Below are positions 26,440 to 35,961 of a DNA stretch of 64,000 bases, piece after piece. The position numbers and the translations under genes were made by a program. This DNA comes from Sarcocystis neurona (lineage: Eukaryota > Apicomplexa > Conoidasida > Eucoccidiorida > Sarcocystidae), in the NCBI GenBank assembly GCA_000727475.1, contig KL647290.1, positions 4,537,736 through 4,601,735 of the forward strand, read 5' to 3'. Each line of letters opens with the position of its first letter. Positions within the stretch are counted from its first letter, which is position 1. The notes beneath the pieces are model-generated. The model saw only the letters and a program-made list of their open reading frames with translations, had not been told where the DNA came from and searched no databases.

Positions 26440-28200
26440 CGGAAAGAAATCGGGTCATCAGGTTTGTGAGTGAAAACAGAGGCCGCAAGAAACGTGGAGA
26501 GATTAGGAAAATGACTGCGTCTTTCAGTGTGCTCAAGAGGTCAGAAAGTAGAAGTATTTCTTAAGACAACAGCGGTAAACGAACAATCTGAACGTGAGTA
26601 GGCGATCTGTAGCGAGCGTGTTTTGCTAGAATTACGGTAGTATATTGAAAGGCCTCAGACCACCATTTACGCGTGTGTTTCCACCGGCAACACCAGCACA
26701 AATTGTAGGGGTTCCCGTTTGGGTTTCGAATGAAAACGCACGTAACACAAGATTCCAGCGCATAAGCTGTGCTCGCGTGTAGCTACGTACCAAGTCGTGC
26801 CCATAGAACTGGTTCGATTGACAGTAACAACACAAAGGTGACAGCAATTTCTGCATCTGCGGCACGGATACACGCGAACGTCGGACGGGTGTTTTCGCTT
26901 GCGGGCGTCATCCGGTGACGCAGACGTGTGAGGCCTTTCCGCATTCGAGATCAATCGGAAATACCGCCGAGCGCTCCACGAAACGCCTTTCTTCTCTGCA
27001 CCACAAAATGTATTCCTGTATTTCAACTCGACCACGTCGACCCCGCAAGGTGGCGGTTTGCGGATGCAAGGCCGTTATGTATCAGATGGATAGTAGCGTG
27101 ACTGCATCGCGCGTAATAAACTGACCCTTTCCAGCACGCAGATGCGTGGGGAGATCTACCTATACGATACACGTGTAGACCTCCTTCAAAGGTGACTCTT
27201 GTAACATCTCAAAAAAGGGACACGACGGGGTCAGACGGACGTGGCATGACTCCCCCGTAGACGCGCAGAGTCACCGGCAACGCGACAAATTGCGTGCATC
27301 ACACAGGTTGCAAATGTGCTCAGGCACTCTGACAAAATTGTCCATGTGGTCTTGCCGGTTGCTATACAGGCACTAAGAAGATCCGTGTGCAATTATTCCA
27401 AAGGATTAACTTCTTTATTTGCGAATTTTTCTTAGACTCTGTGTAACCCATAGACCGTGCCGCTCTAAACACCTCAATTCAGTGATTGCTCATTCAACAC
27501 CTATTCGTATGAACTTAACTTGGATCGAAAACGACTTCCACACACTGGGCGGTCGTACAGAGAGTTGTTTCACTGTTCTTGACATTCGGCCTCGAGCGTG
27601 TCAACACTTTTCCACAGGTGATAAAGAGATTAGCGGAACAATCATTCATCATCAGTGAAGATTTACTGCGTGCACACACGTACACACGCAAAGCATCCCG
27701 AACCCAACAAGCCCGGCGGCACCGTCACGCATGAGTAGCTGCTTCACGTAAAAATTCTTGCCACCCGCTGTGCTTAGGAAGTACGTTGTGAGCATATCTC
27801 GGGCTCAATACCTTTCATGTTCCATGTCGCATCGTTGCTTCACGGGTCAAATACCTGCCGCTGCTACGCTGCCGCCACAGCGTTGGACTGGAACACGTCC
27901 GCCTTGTGCTGCCGCGAACAGTTCGACGGTCTGAAAAGCAGAAGGGATACAGGCCATCACATGCCTTCTTTGCTATCAGCTCCCTCAAGGAGAATATCGT
28001 CTCTCAAACAGTGCTGTCCTCCATCAGCAGCTTTTCCAGCTCCAGCGCGCCGCTAGACACATTTGCAGTCGTTGCTGCGGCGCGGCCGCCGAGCGTTCTC
28101 GATGAGGGTATTCAGAAAGCGAAGAAGAGCTCAAGTCGAAATGCACCTTGCGAGGATTAGCGTCAAGAGCAAGACGTAGATGGAGGACGCGTACGTTATC
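26440..28200. other. No firm gene
   Basis: Intergenic, including the presumed promoter of the F-box gene. A plus-strand Ser/Ala-rich frame at 27906-28160, with SLKENIVSQTVLSSISSFS, is faintly coding-like but lacks splice or start support. Confidence 0.4.
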
Positions 28201-28218
28201 TTGATGGTAGAAAAAGAT

Positions 28219-28641
28219 CTAAGGGAGCCAGGATGAGTGCCACTCGCTGCATAACGTGTAAAGCACGGTACCGGGAACTTTATTCCTGCGTTCATCAGGA
28301 GTAGCAGGCGCAGCAGCAGCAGCAAGAAACCTTTGCCAATTTCTTATCAAAGACTCAAGATAGCACAACTTGCAGTCGAATCTGTGTGCATGGCGTTGTG
28401 TGTCAGTCCGACGCCTCACATTAGCCGGCACAAACGGCGGTGAGCAGCTGTAACAATCATCTAGAACACTGGCGTTAGAAGAGCAGCAATAGCAGCAAGA
28501 GAAGCTTCGGTCCTGCGTGTGTGGGCGTCTGCGACGGACACGTGTTGCTGACGACCGAAAAAGGCTGCAGTACAGTTGTTCAGCAGTTCCACTATTTCGT
28601 GCAGCAGATGCTCGTGGCAAATAAACTTCTGCTAGAGCCAT
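28219..28641 (-). CDS. Candidate ORF, 140 codons, unknown
   Basis: ATG at 28641 opens MALAEVYLPRASAARNSG, passes a Cys/Ser-rich stretch, a basic stretch (VRRRRPHTQD, NVRRRTDTQRHAHR) and a short polyalanine run. It ends near TPDERRNKVPG and stops at 28219. An in-frame CTTCTAACGCCAG around 28470 could mark an intron acceptor. There is no known domain. The Ala run encoded by GCAGCAGCAGCAGC-type repeats resembles the homopolymers in surer genes. Confidence 0.35.
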   Translation of the reverse strand: MALAEVYLPRASAARNSGTAEQLYCSLFRSSATRVRRRRPHTQDRSFSCCYCCSSNASVLDDCYSCSPPFVPANVRRRTDTQRHAHRFDCKLCYLESLIRNWQRFLAAAAAPATPDERRNKVPGTVLYTLCSEWHSSWLP

Positions 28642-28649
28642 ACCAGTCG

Positions 28650-29810
28650 AAATGATTTGTTTCGAGGGGATTAGTCACTGCGTCTGAAGTGAAACCACGT
28701 ACTTCACCCTACCGTGTAAACTAGGGAAAAATAATTGAGCGTAATCATCCTACGAAGAAATTCGTGGTTACACATACAGGTTTTGGTCCATAATTGGGCG
28801 TCCACCGCTTTCTACAGCATATGGGTACGTGCAAATGCGTCACCACTGCATCTGAGCAAAGACTAAACATGGAGATCTTCTCTGGGAGCCTATACGTGGC
28901 AGTACGCACGTGTGTCTCCGGTGTAGCAGTCCTCCCGTGTAGTAGTGAAACCGTCAGCAGATCTATATGCATAGATAATGCTAGACATACGACCCTACAT
29001 GACTAGGGGCATCTTAACAACATGCCGAAGCTCTGAAACTGGACTGTCTGATGTAGGTATCCAAAGCCCAGTTCCTTGCCCAGGGAAACATTCGTTTTTG
29101 ATTGAGCAGTTTTGGCGTGAGGTCATAAATATCACTGTCACCCTTAGTAGCGGCACCACTTGGTGAAAGCTACCCGTCATCAAACAGGAGATGTCCACAT
29201 TAAATCGTCTTGCAGTCCACCACCGTTGCGTATCACGCCCTCCTTTGAGAGTTTCTACCTATGAATGAATCAAGCACGACGTAAGTACAAATCAGAGCGG
29301 AGTGTGGGCCTGCCAACGCTGCTTCACCATGTCTCTGTTTTTCTTCCCACACCGAGGCAGCAGCACCTGCTTGCCACGGGCGTGTCAGGCGATGTAAAAC
29401 TGAACCTGGGCGGATTCTGCCCCTTGGCGGTGGACCACCGCATTTGTCGACAGGTCACACACGTGAGTGTCATGGCGTGAACGCGTCAGCGACGCTGCAA
29501 GCAGACCACATCATGATGCTCTCGGGCACTGTCGTGCAGGTCTACCTGCGAATAAGATTTTACAAACGCTGAACACGGTATACCGCTACGCAGTCAGTTA
29601 TACTTGTTTCTATACCGCATATGTGGACTTTCGAAATCCATCGCCCCCTCAGTACATTGCCAACTATGGCACGTAATTGACAAGTAGATATGCACTTGGA
29701 GTCCTGTGAAGCGCCACGAAAGAAGAAGAAGCTGCTTCACACGTCCACTATCCGTGAAGGTGTGTAGCGTTATCGTTCACCCACAATTCAACGCATACTC
29801 AGAAGGTCAA
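28650..29810. other. No firm gene; one possible small plus-strand exon
   Basis: Around 29362-29450 a plus-strand stretch is flanked by an acceptor-like TTTTTCTTCCCACACCGAGG and the donor CAG|GTCACA. It reads HLLATGVSGDVKLNLGGFCP then LAVDHRICRQ. It is coding-like but no neighbouring exon was found. Confidence 0.35.
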
Positions 29811-29818
29811 GGGACTAC

Positions 29819-30772
29819 TCAGTGTACAGCTTGAAGTTGCTTGTAAAACGAGAAGTCGTAGAACTTGCGGGGAATCCGCATTGGCTGTATGACTGCAGGG
29901 TCCGGTTGTAGCTGCAGCTTCATGTGACCATGCACTTGTACCTCCTCAGAGGCCAATAGAGGGATTAATTGTGGCCGTGCGGAAACACCGATACATACAA
30001 AAGCCCCCAATTCGCGCTCCTGTGGACGAACTGCTTCGCGCTTACCCTTGTCCCATAATTCTTCCACAGACATCTTCTGTCACGTCCTCCGAATACAAGT
30101 GCCTTTTCAGAGATGCCGTATCGCGTGTTGACTAACGATTGTATGCGAAAAGAAGAATTGTGAGACACAGCACGTGCGGGTAACGTCAGGGCTTTCATTG
30201 GGGCTTGGTGTGAGTCGGGCTTTTTTTCCAGGTATCGTTGCCGCCTTTCCTCTACGGCCGCGTCACCGCGTCTACACAGCTTCCCATTTACGTGAACACA
30301 TGGTCCTTCAAGAATGGTACTGTACACGTATACGCCTCGTATCTGCCTGAGGCATGGCGTCAGGCACTGGTTTGCTTGCGGTTAATTCTCCTTACTCCCA
30401 TCTCGGAAGCAGCAGCACTACAGATAAGGACGGACACGAAGAGCGGAAGCTGCATCCAAAGCAACAACGCTGCAGTGACTCTGCTGAGTGCTCTGTCTGG
30501 CGCATTTTCACGGATGAACAGTTGAACGCATCCCTCCCGATGACCTTCCACGAAGACGTCCTGAAATGAAAATCTACAAAGGGCGACAACAACGCTGTGT
30601 AGCTGTGTATGCACACAACTCTTGTGGCAGACTCTACCAACCGCTTACCTGCTTTGTGTGAATGTATGTATTTGTGCTCTACAGGTCTGTACGCAGACGA
30701 GAAGGGGGCTGCGTTACGAAGAAGGAAAGGGTGGCTCGAACGCGAATGTAGCAGAAAACAAGAATTCCCCAT
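29819..30772 (-). CDS. Four-exon gene, small probable mitochondrial membrane protein (~228 aa), unknown
   Basis: Exons 30772-30683, 30560-30396, 30342-30169 and 30076-29819 join with every junction in phase 0. Acceptors include ATTTTCATTTCAG before 30560; donors include CCT|GTAGAG and GGA|GTAAGG. Exon 1 reads MGNSCFLLHSRSSHPFLLRN, rich in Ser/Arg/Leu with no acidic residue, like a mitochondrial presequence. Exon 2 contains one hydrophobic span (AALLLWMQLPLFVSVLICSA). Exons 3 and 4 are soluble and charged (VHVNGKLCRRGDAAVEERRQ; MSVEELWDKGKREAVRPQ) and end RKFYDFSFYKQLQAVH. The second intron is only 53 bp and the third donor (GTGTCT) is weak, so junctions need RNA data. No family is recognised. 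The gene starts 34 bp from a duplicated tRNA flank. Confidence 0.5.
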
Positions 30773-30805
30773 GTGAAAAAGGGAGAAGTGTGGCACCAAA
30801 CACTG

Positions 30806-31208
30806 GAGAGCAGGAAGAAGCTTGTAATACGACGGCGACTGCACAACAAATAGGCGAATACGACGATACTTGGACCGGCATGCGCTGCGGAAAAAAACAG
30901 GACGACGTCCTGGATATTTCTGACTTTGTGGCACAGGTAGCACAGTTTGTTTGTAAAACGAATAATGCCCGGTAGTGTTGCGGTGTGACAGCCACCTATG
31001 GGAATCGAGAGCAGGAAGAAGCTTGTAATAAGGCGGCGACTGCACAACAAATAGGCGAATACGACGATACTTGGACCGGCATGCACTGCGGAAGAAACAG
31101 GACGACGTCCTGGTGCTACCTGTGACTTTGTAGCACAGGTAGCACAGTTTGTTTGTAAAACGAATAATGCCCGGGTGCATTGCGGTGTGACAGCCACCTA
31201 TGGGAATC
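30806..31208. repeat. Tandem duplication (~201 bp x 2) carrying the 3' end of tRNA-Thr
   Basis: Copy 1 is about 30806-31006 and copy 2 about 31007-31208, roughly 90% identical by eye. Each ends with GCCACCTATGGGAATCGA on the plus strand, the last 18 nt of the tRNA gene read from the other side. Only copy 2 continues into the intact tRNA. The duplicated segment is therefore the tRNA 3' terminus plus its downstream flank. Confidence 0.85.
30989..31008 (-). pseudogene. tRNA-Thr 3' fragment (18 nt) at end of repeat copy 1
   Basis: The sequence at 30991-31008 matches the acceptor 3' strand and half of the T arm of the intact tRNA at 31193-31263, then breaks off into the next repeat copy. It lacks the anticodon and 5' half, so it is not functional. 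Confidence 0.8.
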
Positions 31209-31263
31209 GAACCCACGACCTTCGGTTTACAAGACCGATGCTCTACCCCTAAGCTAAGGTGGC
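31193..31263 (-). tRNA. tRNA-Thr (anticodon UGU)
   Basis: The minus strand folds as a complete 71 nt cloverleaf. The acceptor stem GCCACCT pairs perfectly with AGGTGGC. The D stem is GCTT/GAGC with loop AGGGGTA. The anticodon stem TCGGT/ACCGA encloses CTTGTAA, giving anticodon TGT. The variable loop is 5 nt, and the T arm GTGGG/CCCAT encloses TTCGATT. There is no intron and the CCA end is not encoded. The downstream (3') flank is tandemly duplicated together with the last 18 nt of the gene. Confidence 0.95.
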
Positions 31264-31269
31264 TTCGTC

Positions 31270-32575
31270 GTCTCTTCTCCAGCCTTGTAGACATACAGAA
31301 GACCGAATATTCACCACAGCACAATCGTTCGACACGTCTGCACTCAAATGCAAGAGCGTAGTGGACAGGTTGCCTGACGTATACGCTGGAGGAGCTGCGT
31401 TGTAAACCTCTGCAGCGCACAATATGGACAACAGGCTACATACGCTGAAGAGTTCACGACTGGTCTCGAGCTTGCAAGGTCTGCAGGAAAGACAGAAAGA
31501 GGTGCCTTTACGAAAATTGTGTGTGCACAGTTTATGCTTTTTACTAACAAACCACCCTATTACATATACGGTATAGACCACGAAGAAAAGAAGTGTGTGT
31601 GCGTAGGTAATGGATATTGTTGCTGGCCGGGATTGAGAGCTTATGTGAGGCAACAGTTCATGTGTAGCATAGTAGTCTTGTCAGTGAATTATAGGTGAAG
31701 ACATGGTGCAAAGGAGGGGAAAATTTGGTTTTGCAGATCACAAAGACGGAAAGGCACAAACTCTGCCTCAAGATACAACTAGACATCTGATCCTACACAC
31801 GTGAGTATAACGCTAGAATACGTCGTCTCCGGCAGGTGTTTAATCACATAAATCGGATTGAAAGAGAGTAAGTTTTTTTGCGCACGAGTACCGACCCACG
31901 GCGCTGAGTGTGGCGTTTACGTGGGACGCGGACAAGAGATACCGTGTGACTCAAATATAGGTGTAACTCACATGTGGGCGCCTTCACGAGACCACAACAG
32001 CTTAGTTGCTCTTGATACAGCTCAATTAGACATTTACATATGAGTATACGGACATCCGTACGTACGTACGCATACACTTGGATACGTACGTACATGCATA
32101 CAGGCATTGATGCCATCGGCACGCACACCTGCAAGTTTCTGTACGCTTGTTTATGCAAGAGGCGCCTACGTGTGCGTGCTTGTTGCTGGTGCTTGCACCA
32201 CTCAGTACCATATTATGTAACATCCTAGAACAGCTGACGTTTAAACACACGCCTGTGTGTACAATTCATCCGTGTCTTGAAAACACGAGTGACTTTTCCG
32301 AAATATTTCAGTACCCACGTCGGCGGACGCCCACTGGATTACAAGCTGAGAGCGAAGAGCATCAATACAACTTCCTACCTGCAATGTACAGAAACGTCGA
32401 CACATGTGTGGGAAGTGCGTGTAACGATAAACAATGTGTCGCAGCCTAGTGGGGCACTTCGCATTCCAGCGCATGTACGGATACAGCTGAAAGTGATTTT
32501 CGCCGCCGCAACTCGAGCAGCGGTTCATGCGAGTGCTACAGTTGCTGCCGTGACTCCTGTTGTCGATGCCGGGTT
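31270..32575. other. No gene recognised
   Basis: Mixed sequence with short palindromic ACGTACGT-type runs near 32060-32095. There are no supported exons. Confidence 0.45.
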
Positions 32576-32579
32576 TGCT

Positions 32580-32795
32580 TTAGCGCCGTTGTTGCAGCTG
32601 CTGCTGTGTCGTAGTACAAATGGCGGTGCTACTGTTCTTGTTGCGTATGCTGCTGCTGCAGCAACTCCTGCTGCTGGGGTTCGATTGACGTTGCTGCAGC
32701 TGCTGTGGCAGCTCCGCAATACCATCGGTCCCACGCACCTCCATCAGCTGGATGTCGTTGCGAACTGCACGAATAAAGTCTTTCCAATCTTCTGT
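32580..32795 (-). CDS. Candidate exon with Gln runs, unknown
   Basis: After an acceptor-like GCTGAATACAG the minus strand reads TEDWKDFIRAVRNDIQLMEV, then TDGIAELPQQLQQRQ, a Ser/Cys/Asn stretch and a second Gln run (TTTQQQLQQRR) before TAA at 32580. The amphipathic helical start followed by Gln runs is typical of the surer coding sequence in this window. Upstream in frame is a TGA, so this must be an internal or terminal exon. No family is assigned. Confidence 0.4.
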   Translation of the reverse strand, partial: TEDWKDFIRAVRNDIQLMEVRGTDGIAELPQQLQQRQSNPSSRSCCSSSIRNKNSSTAICTTTQQQLQQRR

Positions 32796-33353
32796 CTGTA
32801 TTCAGCGAGTCGTCGGCAAACGCAGCTACTTTTTCAACTCAGGTAAGAACGTTAAAGTTTTTCTTTAATGGAAAAACGCCCATAGCGTACATGATAGCGC
32901 ATCCTCTCTGCAATACCACGAAACACCGCAGCATATCCTGTGTATACTCTTTCGAAACCGGTCTGTGCCGGCATGCAGGTGTATATGCTTTTCTACGCAT
33001 ACATACATTTACGGAGGTGTACACAACGGTTACTAAAAATGTATGCGTACAGTTACGGGTACCCGAACAACTCCTTACCAATGTGCACCCTGATACACAC
33101 CACAACAAACACACATATCGACCTGTGCACCCACACGTGTACGAATACGAACGCATACAATGCCTTGACGCTCTCTGTTCCTCCCCGTCTCTCCACATAT
33201 ATCTACACAAAGGCACAGACCTCAACATATACATATGTGCAAATTAACATATACGTATAGATGTGGGTAGCTTCTTGGCTTTCCTGAGCAATGACGTGCG
33301 CAAACCGAGCTCCTATCAGAGCGGAGAACCGTCGCCCGTGCGGATGTCCCAGT

Positions 33354-33494
33354 TCATTTTGCAAGTGTCCTAAGTTTCTGCTGCACAAATGCGACGGCTG
33401 CTGATGTCACTGAAGAACACCTATGTTGCCGCCTCTTTCGCCATACCTCTCAGTGATGCCGCTCCCAGCCCCTCTGTGGCTGCATTAATACGCT
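33354..33494 (-). CDS. Candidate terminal exon(s), unknown, with a possible 37 nt intron
   Basis: The segment 33494-33447 follows the acceptor TCCTTGTGTAG and reads RINAATEGLGAASLR, ending at the donor GAG|GTATGG. After 37 nt ending GTTCTTCAG, the segment 33409-33354 reads VTSAAVAFVQQKLRTLAK before TGA. The joined frame is smooth and Ala/Leu-rich helical. A 37 nt intron would be exceptionally short, so the model is tentative. An upstream exon may end at GAT|GTATGT near 33705. The function is unknown. Confidence 0.3.
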
Positions 33495-33509
33495 CTACAC
33501 AAGGACGCG

Positions 33510-35050
33510 TGTACACCTATCCATTCGCATCGTGTTAAGCGTGTTCATCTATCTATGCAATTCTATACATATTTGTACATACATCTACCCACGTATGTAC
33601 GTGTTGGACCTGGAGAGAGCCGGACACGCACAGGCACACAGATAATGTAGGTGCCGCACTGCGACAAGCTGGACCGGTAGCCTTTCTTTATGAATGCACA
33701 CTCACATACATCTGTAGTTTGTTCAAAGGCGTCATTTTCAGGTGTGTGCGCCTCTGCACAGCTACGCACGGGTATCTCCTATGCTTGCGGTGTTACCGCA
33801 GCCTGTGGGTTCTGAGCCTCGGGAAGCTTCTGGTGACGGGCACGCTCTCAGGTAAATTAGGTAAGCGGTTTTACGGTGCGCGGTGCCGAATTTCGCCGTC
33901 GGAATAATGGAAAAAATGCCAGTCGTTTACACCTTGTCGTTGATGTCATCTTCGTGGTCCATGCGATTGTGTCTTCGTATTCTGATCCCAGTTGGTAGGA
34001 ATGGAAGTGGACGCCACCGCGTGCGTCCGTGAACCAGCTGACGGTTTCACTCAGTTTTACAATCAAAGACGTCTCCGGTGTTGCGAAAGGCTGCGCATTT
34101 CTGCATGCACACGCGTGGATTTTACACGTCTAGTAAATACGCGTCCTGCGTTGCTACGTGCCGACCGTTCTGCGGTAGCACACTTTTCCTCCTGTGTTCG
34201 ACTCTGTAAGGTGAAGATGGTCTGATTCTCCTCTTTTGGATTGTAGCACCTGTTGCAGAATCAAGTGCATGCCTTCACAGTGATAAACTCTGTACGTGAC
34301 AAGAACAAGAGGAAGAGAAAAAGCAGAAATCATATAGCAGGTGGACGATGAGAGAGCTCACGAAGCACAACTGTGTTGCTTGAAGCAGTCCCGTCAGCGG
34401 TGCCACAGTTGGAAGGCTGCATGCACTTCGGATATCATCGTGGACACGCAGGCCTCTGCCTGCTCGTATTACACAGGATCCTGAACCAAGCACCCTTTTG
34501 TCCACCCCGATATGCATCGCTCGGACAGGGTCTGCAAGTGTCGCTGAATATGTAGGTAGAAATCGACCTATGTGTATGGTCAATGGATCCGTCTACGGAG
34601 TAGAGACTAAATATATTGGGAGGTACTTACACATAAATGTACAAGTATACGCAGATTCACACTCGCTGGGCTACGCTCAATCTCGAAGAAGTTTACGCAT
34701 GCACATACCACCATGACGGAGGTTGCTCTTCCTGTATGTTTAACAAAATGTTCCGTGGAACTGTTTACGTAGATGCGCTATCCTGCTTGGAAATCAAACA
34801 CTTCACTTGTGAGTGTGTGCAAGAAGGAAGCGCGACGTTCATCCATGCGTGTGTATAGTGGATGTTCAACGATGTCCCCGCAGAGGTGTGTACCGAAGAA
34901 GATACCAATTGATCTTGAGCGACCTGTTTCGTAGTGAGAGACAATTAGGTAGTTTCTAAGGTCTACGCACACCCGTCTGCACAGCTGTGTAAGATCAGCT
35001 TCTCAAAAGCGCTACACTATATGTAAAAAGCTGCACGCGAACATATATAG
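33510..35050. other. No firm gene
   Basis: One minus-strand segment near 33705-33770 (AHTPENDAFEQTTD followed by GTATGT) is exon-like. Otherwise only short frames occur. Confidence 0.4.
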
Positions 35051-35054
35051 AAAA

Positions 35055-35250
35055 ACAGATACACAGAGAGAGGTATCAATGTAGCTGCATGCCTGCAGAG
35101 GCAAATGAAGAGTCTGTATTTTCAGGTAGTAACGTCCAGCTGGATTCCTAGATACACACAGAGATTTATTAGTGTAACTGCATGCCTGCAGAGACAAACG
35201 ATGAGTATGCATTCTCAAATGGTAATCTCCAGCTGGACTCCTATCTACTT
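35055..35250. repeat. Tandem duplication, ~97 bp unit
   Basis: The two copies share GCATGCCTGCAGAG and (T/G)CCAGCTGGA(T/C)TCCTA and end before 35155 and 35250. The unit lies upstream of the TTC12-like gene and has no coding potential. Confidence 0.75.
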
Positions 35251-35514
35251 TGAACACTGAATGACACTAGATTTACAAACATGTCAAGGTCTATACATAG
35301 GGTTTCTTTCTCCGCCTAATGAACATAGTACTTCAGCACGTCAAGCGCTTTTAAAAGTATGATATACTTTTAAAACGTAAATGTGAATATATATGCACCA
35401 GGTGGAAGTGCCTACTCGAGAACCTCCGTACACCAAACGTGTACCTGGAGCTGTACGTACACAAGCACGTAGAAAACACCATTCAAATTCACGTACAGCC
35501 GTGATACGGACACA

Positions 35515-35865
35515 GGTCAGAGTGTGCTAAGACCTGTAAGTTTTTCCTCTAGCGACTTTACAAGACGCCTGTGTACCAGCAGGGGTCCTTTACATATGTC
35601 ATACACTCCTCACGTCTCTCTGTTGAGCTATATGCATTATATGTGTATATGTGTATATATATATATATTTACGTGTCTCTATTGAGGTAAATGTACATAT
35701 ACGTGTGCCGTCCTGAAGTATCTGTGCTAAGATCCGCAAGTTCTTTTCAGCGGTTTTTCAGAAACGTTTATGCCTGCAGGCATACTTTATACCACGCACG
35801 CCTTACGTTTCTCTGTTGAGCTATATACATTGATGTTATCCGTCCTGAAGCATTTGTGCTGTGAT
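35515..35865. repeat. Degenerate direct repeats upstream of the TTC12-like gene
   Basis: Recurring blocks TGTGCTAAGA(C/T)C(C/T)G(T/C)AAGTT, GT(C/T)TCTCTGTTGAGCTATAT and CGTCCTGAAG(T/C)AT appear two or three times between 35515 and 35865, with a TA run near 35650. They end about 100 bp before the start codon at 35962, so they would lie in the promoter or 5' UTR. Confidence 0.6.
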
Positions 35866-35961
35866 CCATGCGTACAGTTTGTTACACGTATACAAACATA
35901 CATACAAATATGTAGGTTGCTGTTTCCCGTGGCGCCGTAGCCTCCATCCTAGCCGGACACA

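Noticed and set aside
29362..29450. Possible similarity of a small exon to a ciliary protein because of GGFCP
   Set aside because: The match is too short and no adjoining exon with the expected continuation was found.
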